Part shown: positions 51,345-63,963 of the stretch, in pieces
Layout: each line of letters opens with the position of its first letter
Position numbering within the stretch: position 1 is the first letter of the stretch
Source of the DNA: Tetrahymena thermophila SB210
Lineage: Eukaryota; Ciliophora; Oligohymenophorea; Hymenostomatida; Tetrahymenidae
DNA: 64,000 nucleotides
Direction of reading: 5' to 3'
Assembly: GCF_000189635.1 (NCBI RefSeq)
Contig: NW_002476554.1
Span: forward strand, 6,308 to 70,307
Made by a program: the position numbers and the translations under genes
Notes under the pieces: generated by a model
What the model was told of the DNA's origin: nothing
Databases searched by the model: none
The model's input: only the letters and a program-made list of their open reading frames with translations

Positions 51345-54300
51345 ATGTCATAAAATAAAACAGCAGCATCTTACTAAAATAATTTTAGCTATAGAGAAAA
51401 TGTTATGCTGAATGAAGAGGTAAATATTTATAAATTTAAAATTAAAAGTCAATAATTATTATTCTAAAAGGATCACAAATTATTTTAAATGTTTCCATAC
51501 AAATAAAGAGATTCTGAAGTTGAATATGGAAGCTATATCTAAACAAGTAGAAGAGATTTATCTATCAAAAACGAGGAAATTATTTAAGAATACATATAAG
51601 ATAACACGATTTTAAATGCAATAAATGAAGCGTAAAAATAAAATTATGATAAGATGTCATAAACAAAGGATGATAAATGCTCTAATCTTGATTTTCAAAA
51701 GCCAAAAAATGGTAGTTAAATTTAGGACTTATAAAAATTATAAAATGAAAAAATAGATACTTTAAATGTTGCTAATAATATAGAAGAAGTAGAATATAAA
51801 AAAGCGTAGCCAAGTAAACTAATGAATACTCTTAAGCTTTTAGTAAATATATAACATTTCTTTAGAATACTTTCTATGAATTCAAGAATTTTTAATAAGC
51901 TTACCTACCATTAGCACTATTTAATAAGTGATATATCAAGCACTTACTCCAAAAATTCAAAGCTAAAAAAGGGTGGTAAATAATTCAGTCTCTTTAATAA
52001 CTCTTTTTATTTTCTTATTGAAGTGATTCATAAATTAAACAAATGTGTATTTACACCTTAGAGTTATTTAATCAAAGCTTGGGATAGTCTACAATCATTG
52101 CTAATTATATTTTCCACTTTTCTATTAAATTTAGAGCTTTTCTTTGGTATGAATATATCTGATTTCTAGTTGTTATTTTAAGTATTACTTGTTGTATATT
52201 TTACTGATATTTTTGTAGGACTTAACACAGGAGTTCTTAAAAAAGGAAATATTATTATTGAAAGAAACTTTATTATAAAGTCATATATTAAGGATAAGCT
52301 ATTATATAATTTATTAGGAAATATACCTCTCTTTTTTTATATTTCAAAAGTAGAAGTTTCTACTTCGATGAGAATATTAGTCAATATTTTTTATGCTTTT
52401 AAGTGGATAAAGGTTTCAGATGTATTAAAATAGATTGCATTTTATCTATGCTATGAAAAAGATCATAAAAATATCTTCGATCTTTTGAAGCTTCTAATTT
52501 TCGTGATAGGAATTTGTCATATTTTCTGTTTGTTTTGGCATGGGTTAGTTATGTTTGAAATTAATAGTGGGATAACAAATAATTGGTTGGAAAGTAAAAA
52601 TCTACTTAATGCTTCAATCTAAGAAAGGTACATTTATTCTTTCTACTTTTTAGCTGTTACTATGGCAACTGTAGGATATGGAGACATCTCTCCTTAAAAT
52701 TAATTTGAGGTTTTATTTACAACAATCACAATTTTTGTCACATGCATCGTTTATGCTTTTAGCTTAAATACAATTGGCGCAATCATAGAAAATATAGAAA
52801 AAAAGGACAAAAAATACAAAGAAAATTTGTAAATAATTCATGCATTAATGAGGGAAGAAGAAGTTTCAAGAAATCTTAAAATAAAAATATCTGACTATAT
52901 TGAATATCTCTATAAAGTAAGTATTCACTTTTAAAATAAATTTATTTATTTTATTACTAAATATGGTTAAGACAAGTTATAAATAAAAAAATAAATCATC
53001 TCAAAAATTATATAAATAAATTTAATAATTGCGTTTTTTAATTTTTATCAGTAACTAACTTTTTATCAAAGATTAAATTCTTAATCTAATTTCTTTTTTA
53101 TATTCTGTTCAATTCTTTTAATTGGAATAAATTGATTAATACTTTTTTTTTAAATGAATATTAGGAATCAAATGAGATGTAGAGGAAACAATAAAAACTG
53201 ATAATTGAAAAACTCTCCACTAAATTAAGAAATGACCTTAATTTAGAAATTTAAGGAAAATACTTGAGTAACATTCCATTATTCAAATATATTAAAGAGA
53301 AAGATAAAGTAGCAAAGATAATGGAAGAGTAACTATATTCTCCTTCAGAAATTATATTCACTTAAGGAGACATAGACGATTGCTCTCTTTATTACATAGT
53401 TAAAGGAAGTGTTTCTATTGTTTTTGAGTGTGATTAAAATTCAAATAGGGAAGATACATAAATTGATCTTTTAGAAAATAGAAAATATTTTGGTGAAATT
53501 TCATTCATAACTGGAAATCCTAGAACATATACTGCTAAAGCAACTGACTTCTGCAAAATATTTAAAATTAATAGATAATAGTTTTTATCAGTAATAAAAG
53601 AGCATGATCAAGATTATGAAAATTTTTAAATGATCAAAGAAGCAATAACATTTAATAATAATTATTAATTTTGCTCAATCTTTTGTTCAACATGTAAATC
53701 AGGAAAGCATTTTTCTATGCACTGTCCCCGCACTCATTTAACATTTACTAAAAAAATTATTATTTCGAGATATAATAGTCACTCTCCATAAGAAAGAGCT
53801 CCATGCAAAAGGAAAAATAAGAAGAAAAATTATTTTAAAAATTAAATGTAACAAATAATATTTTTTGAATTTTAAATAAAATTTATCATTTTATTTTGAA
53901 ACTAATTCAATTGATTTTTATTATTAACTTAAAGGTAGCTTTAATAAGCTGTATTATAAATTAATAATGTTGAGTCCTTATCTGAATTAATCGATCTAAT
54001 AGAAAATGGATCCTATTATTAAGACCAAAATGAAAATGATGTTAATTATAAATAGGAAATTCAATTAGGATCAGAAAGAGGAATACGTTTAAGAAATAAT
54101 ACTCTATCTTCAAATTAAATTAATATAAAAAATGATAATTTTGGAAGTTAATTAGATACTATAAGAAAGCATTAAAATTCAATAGAAAACTAACTAGAAA
54201 AAACTATGGATTAGTTAAAAAGATAAAGTATAAGTCGCCAAAGTATAGTAAATTTATAAAATAATAATCAACAATTAAATTTCGATCAAAACAATTAGAT

Positions 54301-55402
54301 ATAAAAACAACCAAAAAAGTCATTCCTCTTTTCAGCTAGCCAAAACTAATAGTTGATTTAAGAGCCTTTAAAATTTTAATAATTAGACATAAATTAAAAT
54401 ACTTAAATTAGTAATTCTTAAATGTAAATATAATCTTAGTCTTCATTATCTTCTTAAAATGATGATAATAGTTCAATAGATTCTAGTAAAATCATTGAAA
54501 ACAAAATAGAAAATAATTCTAAAGTTAATTAAAACATTGAAAATAAAATAGAAAATAATTCTAAAGCTAAAAAAAGTGTTTTAATCACTGGTTCTCTAGA
54601 TGAAAAGCAAAACAAAAATTAAAATGTATTTGAGCAAAAAGATGAGAATTTGTTATAGAAAAGATTCTCTTAAATATCTTAGAGAAGGTATTCAAATTAT
54701 ATGAATACAAATAAAATAATCAATAACAACAGTTAAAAGCATATCATTTTAAATAGTGATGGAAATGATTAACCATTACAAAATATTAAACATATTGATA
54801 AGCAAAAAAGTATTAATTAATAATTAAATGAAAGAATCATGAGTTTAATGATTCGAGGAAATACAAAAGAATATAGTTAGTTAGATAATTTAAATGCAAT
54901 TTAATACAATACTTCTAAAATAACAGAAGGATAAATTAATAAATTTAATAATCGCTAAATAAATGTTGAATCCTTAACTTTAAAGTAACTTTAATAGCTC
55001 TCTTCAGATTATAGCTTAATTTACATCTCTTAACTTTCTCCTAAAAATAGCTAAAATTAATTCAGTTAATAAAATATGTCAAAAACTATTAATGGTACTA
55101 ATTCAATGAGCTCTGGTTAGTTTTCAAAATAAAACTTAATTGGAGTTATTTAAAAAAGTGACAAAAAATTTTATGAAATGATTGAATCTTCAGATTAAGT
55201 GAACTATATGATGCTATAAATTTTTGATAAAGCTAAGTTATATAAGTATTATTGGCCTCATTTTAACTACACTGAAGTTGTTAAAAAATGGGTTTTATAT
55301 TAATCATAAATATAAAAAGACTATATATTTACATAAAAAAGAAAAAGATAAAAAACAAATAGAATGGTAATCTAATCTTAGCATAAATAATAAAAAATAT
55401 GA
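51345..55402 (+). CDS. K+ channel with CNBD and zinc knuckle, type B copy 2
   Basis: Four exons: 51345-51419, 51471-52916, 53165-53847 and 53935-55402; 1223 aa. Exon 1 carries YRENVMLNEE, conserved in copies 3 and 4. Then FPYKQRDSEVE, TSRRDLS, pre-S1 LLVNIQHFFRILSMNSRIFN, six TM segments, filter TMATVGYGDISPQNQFEV, the S6-linker motif MREEEVSRNLKIKISDYIEY, CNBD with RKYFGEISFITGNPRTYTAK, and zinc knuckle CSTCKSGKHFSMHC followed by PRTHLTFTK. The tail is about 490 residues and ends DQVNYMMLQIFDKAKLYKYY and WPHFNYTEVVKKW. It contains an in-frame 42-nt duplication absent from copy 3. Expected role as for the other copies: a K+ channel subunit under cyclic-nucleotide control. Confidence 0.88.
54494..54577 (+). 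repeat. In-frame 42-nt tandem duplication in channel B2 tail
   Basis: Two adjacent units of 14 codons, each containing IEN, KIENNSK; copy B3 has the unit once. It lengthens the linker without breaking the frame. Confidence 0.85.
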
Positions 55403-56413
55403 TTCATTCATCAGTAAATTAAATTAGTTAAAAGCTGATAAACTTATCAAATTTATTGTTATTTTATTTATTAAATTGATAACATTTTTTAAATAAAATT
55501 GTTTTTTTCATGTTTAGTTAAAATCCTAAACAAATAAATTTAAGGAATACACATAAAAAAAAGAATTTGGAATTTCGAGAGTACTATTTAAAATCAAATA
55601 ATTAATATTGCTGTCATAAATTTTTTAAAATTTATTTTTTAAAAACAGATAAAAATAAATTATTTTTAATTAGTTGTAAAATGAGAAAATAGATAGAAAT
55701 GAATTAAATATAGCTGATTAAATAATAAAAAATATATAATTATTATAACATGCTAAGATCGCAAACTATGGATTATTATACAGAGAAAAAAAGATTAAGA
55801 AATGATGAATTAAATATAAATTTATAGAATATAGTAAATATATAAGAAATAAAACCTCTTATACTATATATATAGAGAAAAACTATTATACTTATTGATT
55901 ATATTTACATTTTTTTAGTATTATATAAATATTTATTAATAATTATAAACTTTATTTAGTTAATATAATAACATTAATTAAAATGGTTATAATTATTGAA
56001 AAAATTAAATAAAATCTAACTCAAAAAAATAAAAAATATTTCAAACTTTTAAAAATAAAATAATGTAATGTAATTAATCAATTTAAAATTTTTTCTCATT
56101 AATGTTACCTACCAAATAATTTTCAAGAGAAACACTTATTATTTTTCAAAAAGAGTGCTAATTTTTACTAGTTGTTAATTATAGAAGGTCAACAGTATAT
56201 TTGAAATATTTTAATTAAATATAAAAATTTAAATTAAAAAGAAGATAAATAAAAACAGAGATTAGTGATTTATTTATGTATTAAATTAAATGAAATATAT
56301 TGATTGATAGAATATATAATAATAAAAAAAAAATAATTAATTTAAAGTAATTACTTAAAATAACAAATTAAAAAAAAAAAACCAAAGATTTTTAATATTT
56401 AAAAAGAAAGAAA
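55403..56413. other. Spacer between channels B2 and B3
   Basis: 1.0 kb of AT-rich DNA; near the ATG of B3 it shares AACCAAAGATTT and an A-rich leader with the region before B4, showing that the promoter was duplicated with the gene. No gene seen. Confidence 0.6.
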
Positions 56414-59400
56414 ATGTCTTAAGATAGAGAAGTCTCTTACTTAAATAATTTCAATTATAGAGAAAATATTTTAATTAATGAAGAGGTAAATTTTCATAAA
56501 TTCCAAATTAGCTTATAATATTTTTTATTCAAAAAAGGATCATAAATTGTTTTAAGCGTTTCCTTATAAATAAAGAGACTGTGAAGTACAATCAATAAGC
56601 TATTATTAAACAAGTAGGAGAGACTTATCTGCTAATAATGAGGAAAAAAATTAAGAAAATACGCAAGATAACACAATTTTACAAGCATTAGATGAAGCAG
56701 AAAGGCAAAAATGCCAAAATATTTTATAGTAATAAGTAGATAAAAGTTAAAATAAGAACTTTTAAAAGTAGAGTTAAAAAATTTTACAAAGCTAAAAATT
56801 GATCATTCTAAATACTGATACTAACATAAAGGATTTAGTATATAAAAAAGAGCAGACAAGTAAACTCATGAATATTCTTAAACTTTTAGTAAATATTTAA
56901 CATTTCTTTAGAATACTCTCTATGAACTCTAGAATTTTCAATAAACTTACCTAGCATTAACATTATTTAATAAGTGATATATCAAGTTCTTATACGAAAA
57001 ATTCAAAGTTAAAAAAGGGTTACAAAAAATTCAATCTCTTCAACAACTCTTTATATTTTCTTATTGAGTTAATTCATAAGTTAGATAAATATGTATTTAC
57101 TCCTTAAAGTAATTTAATCAAAGCTTGGGATATTCTTCAATCATTGCTAATTATATTCTCTACTTTTTTATTAAATTTAGAGCTTTTCTTTGCCATGAAT
57201 ATATCTAGCTTCTAGTTGTTATTTTAAGTCATATTTATTATCTCTATAATCGATATTTTTGTAGGATTTAACACAGGAGTTCTTAAAAAAGGAAATATTA
57301 TCATGGAAAGAAACTTCATTATCAAGTCGTTTATTAAGAATAGGTTTTTTTTTATTTTAATAGGAAATATACCTCTCTTTTTTTATATTTCAAAAGTAGA
57401 AGTTTCTACTTCTATGAGAGTATTAATCAATATTTTTTATGCTTTTAAGTGGATAAAGGTTTCAGATGTATTAAAATAAGTTGCATTTTATGTATGTTAT
57501 GAAAAAGATCATAAAAATATCTTCGATCTTTTGAAGCTTCTAATTTTTGTGGTAGGAATTTGCCATATTTTCTGTTTATTTTGGCATGGACTAGTGATGT
57601 TTGAAATTAATAATGGGATAACAAATAATTGGTTGGAAAGTAAAAGCCTACTTGATGCATCTATCTAAGATAGGTATATTTACTCTTTTTACTTTTTAGC
57701 TGTTACTATGGCAACTGTAGGATATGGAGATATCTCTCCATAAAATAAATTTGAGGTTTTATTTACAACAGTCACAATTTTTGTCACATGCATAGTTTAC
57801 GCTTTTAGCTTGAATACAATTGGCGCAATTATAGAAAATATAGAAAAAAAGGACAAAAAATACAAAGAAAATTTGTAAATAATTCATGCATTAATGAGGG
57901 AAGAAGAAGTTTCAAGAAATCTTAAGATAAAAATATCTGACTATATAGAATATCTTTATAAAGTATTAAATTTAATATAACCATTTTTCCTTTAATTTCT
58001 ATCAGACTTAGTTAAGGTTGATAAATAAATAACTAACTAACTCATCTCATAAAATTTATTCAAATTACTTTGATTTAAAGATCATAAAATCTTATATATT
58101 AATTCTTACAGGTTTTTTTCATCAAATAAATCCTTTATATAAGTTGATTTCTTGAATTTTCTTTTTTACATTTTAATTGAAGTTTATTAAATGCAAGACA
58201 ATAGATTAATAGCTTATTTAAAAAAATTTAGGAATCAAATGAAATTTAGAGGAAATAAGAAAAGCTAATAATAGAAAAACTTTCCACTAAGTTAAGAAAT
58301 GACCTCAATTTAGAAATTTAAGGAAAATACTTAAGTAACATTCCGTTATTCAAATGTATTAAAGAGAAAGATAAAGTAGCAAAGATAATGGAAGAGTAAC
58401 TATATTCCCCTTCAGAAATTATATTCACTTAAGGAGACATAGATGATTGCTCTCTTTATTACATAGTTAAAGGAAGTGTTTCTATCGTTTTTGAATCTGG
58501 TTAAAATTCAAATAGAGAAGCAAAATAAATAGAATTTAAAGAGAATAAATAATATTTTGGAGAAATTTCTTTCATAACTGGAAATCCTAGAACATATACT
58601 GCTAAAGCAACTGACTTCTGCAAAATATTTAAAATTAATAGAGAACAGTTTTTATCAGTAATAAAATAGCATGATCAAGATTATGAAAATTTTTAAATGA
58701 TCAAAGAAGCAGTCACTTTTAGTAATAATTTTAAATTTTGTTCTATGTTTTGCTCGACATGTCAATCTGGAAAACATTTTTCTATGCACTGTCCCCGCAC
58801 TCATTTAACATTTACTAAATAAATTATTATTTCTAGATATAATAGTAGTTCACCATAAGAAAGAGCTTCATGTAACAGGAAAAATACTAAGAAAAATTAC
58901 ATACAAAAAAAAATGTAATTAAATCAATATTATTTAAATTTCGAATTGAAATTGTTTATTTAATTAACAAAAAAAATGCAATCATTATGATATTTTAAAA
59001 AATATTGAAATTGTTTATCTAATTAACAAAAAAAATGCAATCATTATGATATTTAAAAAAATATTAAATATATTTAAATAGGTAACTTTAATAGGCTGTT
59101 TTGCAAATTAATAATGTTGAATCCTTATCTGAAATAATTGATTTTATAGAAAACGGATCTTATTATTAAGACCAAATAGAAAATGATGCTAATTGTAAAT
59201 AAGAAATTCAATTAGGATCAGAAAGAGGAATACGTTTAAGAAATAATACTCTATCTTCAAATTTAATTACCACAAAAAATGAGAATTTTGGAAGTTAATT
59301 AGAAACTATAAGAAAGGCTTAAAAATCAATAGAAAGCCAACAAGAAAGAACTATTGATTATTTAAAAAGATAGAGTAAAAGTTATTTAAATTAATAAAAC

Positions 59401-60486
59401 AATTTACAACTCACTTTCGATCAAAACAATTAGGCATAAAAATAAACAAAAAAATCATTCCTTTATTCAGCCAGCCAAAACTAACAATTTATTTAAGAGC
59501 TTTAAAAATAGGAGCTAATAGATATTAAATAAAATTCATCAACGAATAACGATGAATTATAACCATAATCTTAGTCTTCAATATCATCATTAACTTCTTA
59601 AAATGAAAAAACTAATTCAATTGATTCAAGTTTAAGCATAGAAAATAAAATAGAAAATAATTCTAAACAGAAAAAAAGCTTTTTAACACCAAATTCTTTA
59701 GAAGACAAGTAAAACTAAAATTAAATTGCATTTGAATAAAAAGAAGAGTTGTTGATGCAAAAAAGGTATTCTTAAATTTCTTAGAGAAGATAATCAAATA
59801 AAAATAATACAAGTAAATTAATCAATAACAGTTCAAAAAACATAATTTTAAATAGTGATGTAAATGATTAGCAATTACAATATAATAGGTATAATGATAA
59901 GCAAAAAAATAATAATTCATAATAAAATGATAGAGCAACGAATTTAATTTTTCTAGCAAAAGAACCTAATCAGTTAGAAAATAATTAAAATGCAATTTAA
60001 TACAATACCTCTAAAATAACAGAAGGATAAATGACTAAAATTAGCAATTTCCAAATATCTGCTGAACCTTTAACATTAAAGTAATTTCAGTAGCGGTCTT
60101 CAAATAATAGCTTAATATATCTTCCCTAACTTTCTCTTAAAAATAGCTAAAATTAACTCAGTTTTTAAAATGAATAAAAAGCTACTTAGGGTACTAATTC
60201 ATTAAGCTCTGGACAATTTTCAAAGCATAACTTAATTGGAGTTTTATAAAGTGATAAAAAGATGTATGATGTTACTGAATCTTCAGATTAAGTTAATTAT
60301 TTGATGCTATAAATTTTTGATAAGGCTAAAATATATAAGTATTATTAACCTCACTTTAACTATACAGAAATTGTTTAAAAATGGGTTTTATACTAATCAT
60401 CAATATAAAAAAACATTTTTAATACATTAAAAACAAAAAAATAAAAAACTAGAAAATAAATCCAATTTTAACTTAATTTTAAATGA
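56414..60486 (+). CDS. K+ channel with CNBD and zinc knuckle, type B copy 3
   Basis: Four exons: 56414-56485, 56538-57962, 58232-58914 and 59082-60486; 1194 aa. Starts MSQDREVSYLNNFNYRENIL. Landmarks as in B2: TSRRDLSANNEE, pre-S1 LLVNIQHFFRILSMNSRIFN, filter TMATVGYGDISPQNKFEV, MREEEVSRNLKIKISDYIEY, CNBD with YFGEISFITGNPRTYTAK, zinc knuckle CSTCQSGKHFSMHC and PRTHLTFTK. The tail ends DQVNYLMLQIFDKAKIYKYY and PHFNYTEIVQKW. Very close to B4 through the membrane domain, so this is a recent duplication. Intron 3 contains a 59-nt tandem repeat. In the S4-S5 region the only basic residues are isolated Lys, so strong voltage sensing is doubtful. Confidence 0.88.
58945..59062 (+). repeat. Two-copy 59-nt tandem repeat in intron 3 of B3
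   Basis: Unit starting ATTGAAATTGTTTAT at 58945 recurs at 59004 with few differences (ATGCAATCATTATGATATTT in both). It explains why this intron is longer (167 nt) than the same intron in B2 (87 nt). Confidence 0.9.
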
Positions 60487-61483
60487 TATAAGTATCAATT
60501 AGTTAGGCATCACAAAAAATTAAAACATCTAAAAAACTTATAAACTATTCTAAAATCTTATTATTTTACTTCTTAGATTAAGTATGTTTGTTTATAATAT
60601 AAATTTATTTTTTTATTTTTTTAAATATCAAATTTCTAATAAATAAATAAAAATCAAATTTAGTTTAATTTAATCAATAAATGCATGATAAAATAAATAA
60701 TAGATACAAATATTATTTAAAAAGTCAATAATTGATTGGATTACATATTCAATCCTCTTTAAAGATTTTTAATATTCTTTTCTTTTCTTCCACCTTAATA
60801 AAAAGAAGGAACACACTATGTAATTTAATTTGAAAAAAAATAATTTTAATTTATCATTTAAAAATAATAATAATCTTTTAAAAAAGGTATCGATTGAAGC
60901 ATTTTTTTTTATTAGAAGACATCTTTTAAAGGAGGGAAGACGGTAGATCAAATGACTTTACATCAAATAATAAGAATTAAAGGTTTTGAAATTATTAAAA
61001 ATCTAAACTATTCTTAAGAATCTAAAATAAAAGCTTGAAAACTTTTAGATAAAATAAGAAAAAGTATATGAAGGATACCTATATTAAGAGAAATAATTAA
61101 TTTCTTTAAAAATAAAGTAAATGAAGGAATAATAAATAAGAAACTGAAAAATATCTTTAATCAAGTCAACAAATCAACCTAAAATATAAGAATTAAATTT
61201 AAAAAATTATAAATTAATTGCTGAGCTAAATATAAAGAAACCTTTTTTTAGTTACTAATAACTTACATAAGAAAATAGCATAATTTAATTAAAAATAAAA
61301 TTTTAAAGTGAATAAAAAAATAGAATAGCTAGCTATTATCTATGTATTTATTTATTTATTAAATTAGTAAAAGAGACTCAATCATAAGATATAAATAATA
61401 AAAGAAAATAATAAATTTAAAGTTATTACTAAAACTAATAAATTAAAAAAACCAAAGATTTATTTTTAATATTTAAGTGGAAT
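60487..61483. other. Spacer between channels B3 and B4
   Basis: About 1 kb. AT-rich with one GC-richer stretch near 60930-60950 (AAAGGAGGGAAGACGG). The last 120 nt match the B3 leader. No convincing gene. Confidence 0.55.
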
Positions 61484-63963
61484 ATGTCTTAAGATAGAGG
61501 AGTCTCTTACTTAAATAATTTGAATTATAGAGAAAATATTTTGCTTAATGAAGAGGTAAATTTTCATAAATAATTCCAAACTTGATTTTAATATTTTTAT
61601 TCTATAAAGGATCATAAATTCTTTTAAGCATTTCCATACAAATAAAGAGACTCTGAAGTACAATCAGTGAGCTATTCTTAAACAAGTAGAAGAGATTTAT
61701 CTGCAAATAACGAGGAAAAAATTTAAGAAAACACGCAAGATAACACAATTTTATAAGCAATAGATGAAGCATAAAGGCAATAGTACCATAGTGTTTTGTA
61801 GTAATAAGAAAATTCTATTAAGTACTTTTAAAAGTAGACTTTAAAGAAATTACAAACATAAAAATTGGTAATTATAAATACTGATGTTAATATAAAGGAC
61901 TTAGCATATAAAAATGAGTAGACAAGTAAACTCATGAATATTCTTAAACTTTTAGTAAATATATAACATTTCTTTAGAATACTCTCTATGAACTCTAGAA
62001 TTTTCAATAAGCTTACCTAGCATTAACACTATTTAATAAGTGATATATCAAGCTCATATACAAAAAATTTTAATTTAAAAAAGGGTAACAATAAATTCAA
62101 TATCTTTAACAACTCTTTATATTTTCTTATTGATTTAATTCATAAGTTAGATAAATATGTATTTACTCCTTAAAATAATTTAATCAAAGCTTGGGATACT
62201 TTATAATCATTGCTAATTATATTCTCTACTTTTCTATTAAATTTAGAACTTTTTTTTGGTATGAATATTTCTAACTTCTAGTTATTGTTTTAAGTCATAT
62301 TTATTGTCTCTATAATTGATATTTTAGTCGGATTTAACACAGGAGTTCTTAAAAAAGGAAATATTATCACTGAAAGAAACTTTATTATCAAGTCGTACAT
62401 TAAAAATAGGCTTTTTTTTAGTTTAATAGGAAATATACCTCTCTTTTTTTATATATCCAAAGTAGAAGTTTCTACTACAATGAGAATTTTAGTCAATATT
62501 TTTTATGCGTTTAAGTGGAATAAGGTTTCAGATGTATTAAAACAGATTGCATTTTATGTATCTTACGAAAAAGATCATAAAAATATTTTCGATCTTTTAA
62601 AGCTTCTAATTTTTGTGATAGGAATTTGTCATATTTTCTGTTTGTTTTGGCATGGGCTAGTAATGTTTGAAATTAATAATGGAATAACAAATAATTGGTT
62701 GGAAAGTAAAAATCTACTTAATGCATCTATCTAAGAAAGATATATTTATTCCTTCTACTTTTTAGCTGTTACTATGGCAACTGTAGGATATGGAGACATC
62801 TCTCCTTAAAATTAATTTGAGGTTTTATTTACAACAGTCACAATTTTTGTTACATGCATTGTTTATGCTTTTAGCTTAAATACAATTGGTGCAATCATAG
62901 AAAATATAGAAAAGAAGGACAAAAAATACAAAGAAAATTTGTAAATAATTCATGCATTAATGAGGGAAGAAGAAGTTTCAAGAAATCTTAAGATAAAAAT
63001 ATCTGATTACATAAAATATCTTTATAAAGTATTAAATTAAATATCATCCATCATTTTCCTTTATTTTTTTACAAGACTTAATTAAGATAAATAAATTATT
63101 CATCTTAAAAATTTGTTTAAGTTATTTTGATTTTAATATTATTAAATTTTATTTATTAATTACCATCAAATATTTCCTTTTAAGTTGCTTTCTTGAATTT
63201 TCTTTTTTACATATAAAATTTAAATTAAAACTGATTAAATGCAAAATTATAGTTTAACAGTTTTTTTTAAAAAAATTTAGGAATCAAACGAGATTTAAAG
63301 GAAACAAGAAAAACTAATAATAGAAAAACTATCAGCTAAATTAAGAAATGACCTCAATTTAGAAATTTAAGGAAAATACTTAAGTAACATTCCGTTATTC
63401 AAGTATTTTAAAGAGAAGGATAAAGTAGCAAAGATAATGGAAGAGCAACTATATTCACCTTCAGAAATTATATTCACTCAAGGGGACATAGATGATTGCT
63501 CACTTTATTACATAGTTAAAGGAAGTGTTTCTATCATTTTTGAGTCTGGTTAAAATTTAAATAGAGAAGCAATATAAATAGAACTTAAATAAAATAAATA
63601 GTATTTTGGAGAAATTTCTTTCATAACTGGAAATCCTAGAACATATACAGCTAAAGCAACTGACTTTTGCAAAATATTTAAAATTAATAGATAATCATTT
63701 TTATCAGTAATAAAAGAGCATGACCAAGATTATGAAAATTTTTAAATGATCAAAGAAGCAATCACTTTTAGTAATAATTTTAAATTTTGTTCGATGTTTT
63801 GCTCAACCTGTAAATCTGGAAAGCATTTATCTATGCATTGTCCCCGCACACATTTAACATTTACTAAATAGATTATTATTTCTAGATATAATAGTAGCTC
63901 ACCACAAGAAAGAGCTTCATATAACAGGAAACATACTAAGAAAAATTATTTACAAAAAAAAAT
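61484..63963 (+). CDS. K+ channel with CNBD and zinc knuckle, type B copy 4 (runs off the window)
   Basis: Three exons visible: 61484-61555, 61610-63028 and 63281-63963; the fourth exon, with the Gln-rich tail, lies beyond the window, and the last 37 nt are the start of intron 3 (GTAATTAAATC, the same as in B3). 724 codons are present, the third exon ending two bases into the next one. N-terminus MSQDRGVSYLNNLNYRENIL; TSRRDLSANNEE; pre-S1 LLVNIQHFFRILSMNSRIFN; filter TMATVGYGDISPQNQFEV; CNBD with YFGEISFITGNPRTYTAK; zinc knuckle CSTCKSGKHLSMHC. Exon 3 is 683 nt as in the other type-B genes. Intact as far as it can be read. Confidence 0.87.

Noticed and set aside
23281..63860. CCHC knuckles as a sign of retroelement Gag insertions
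   Set aside because: The motif is in frame, at the same place in all eight genes, with no reverse transcriptase, repeats or target duplications nearby.
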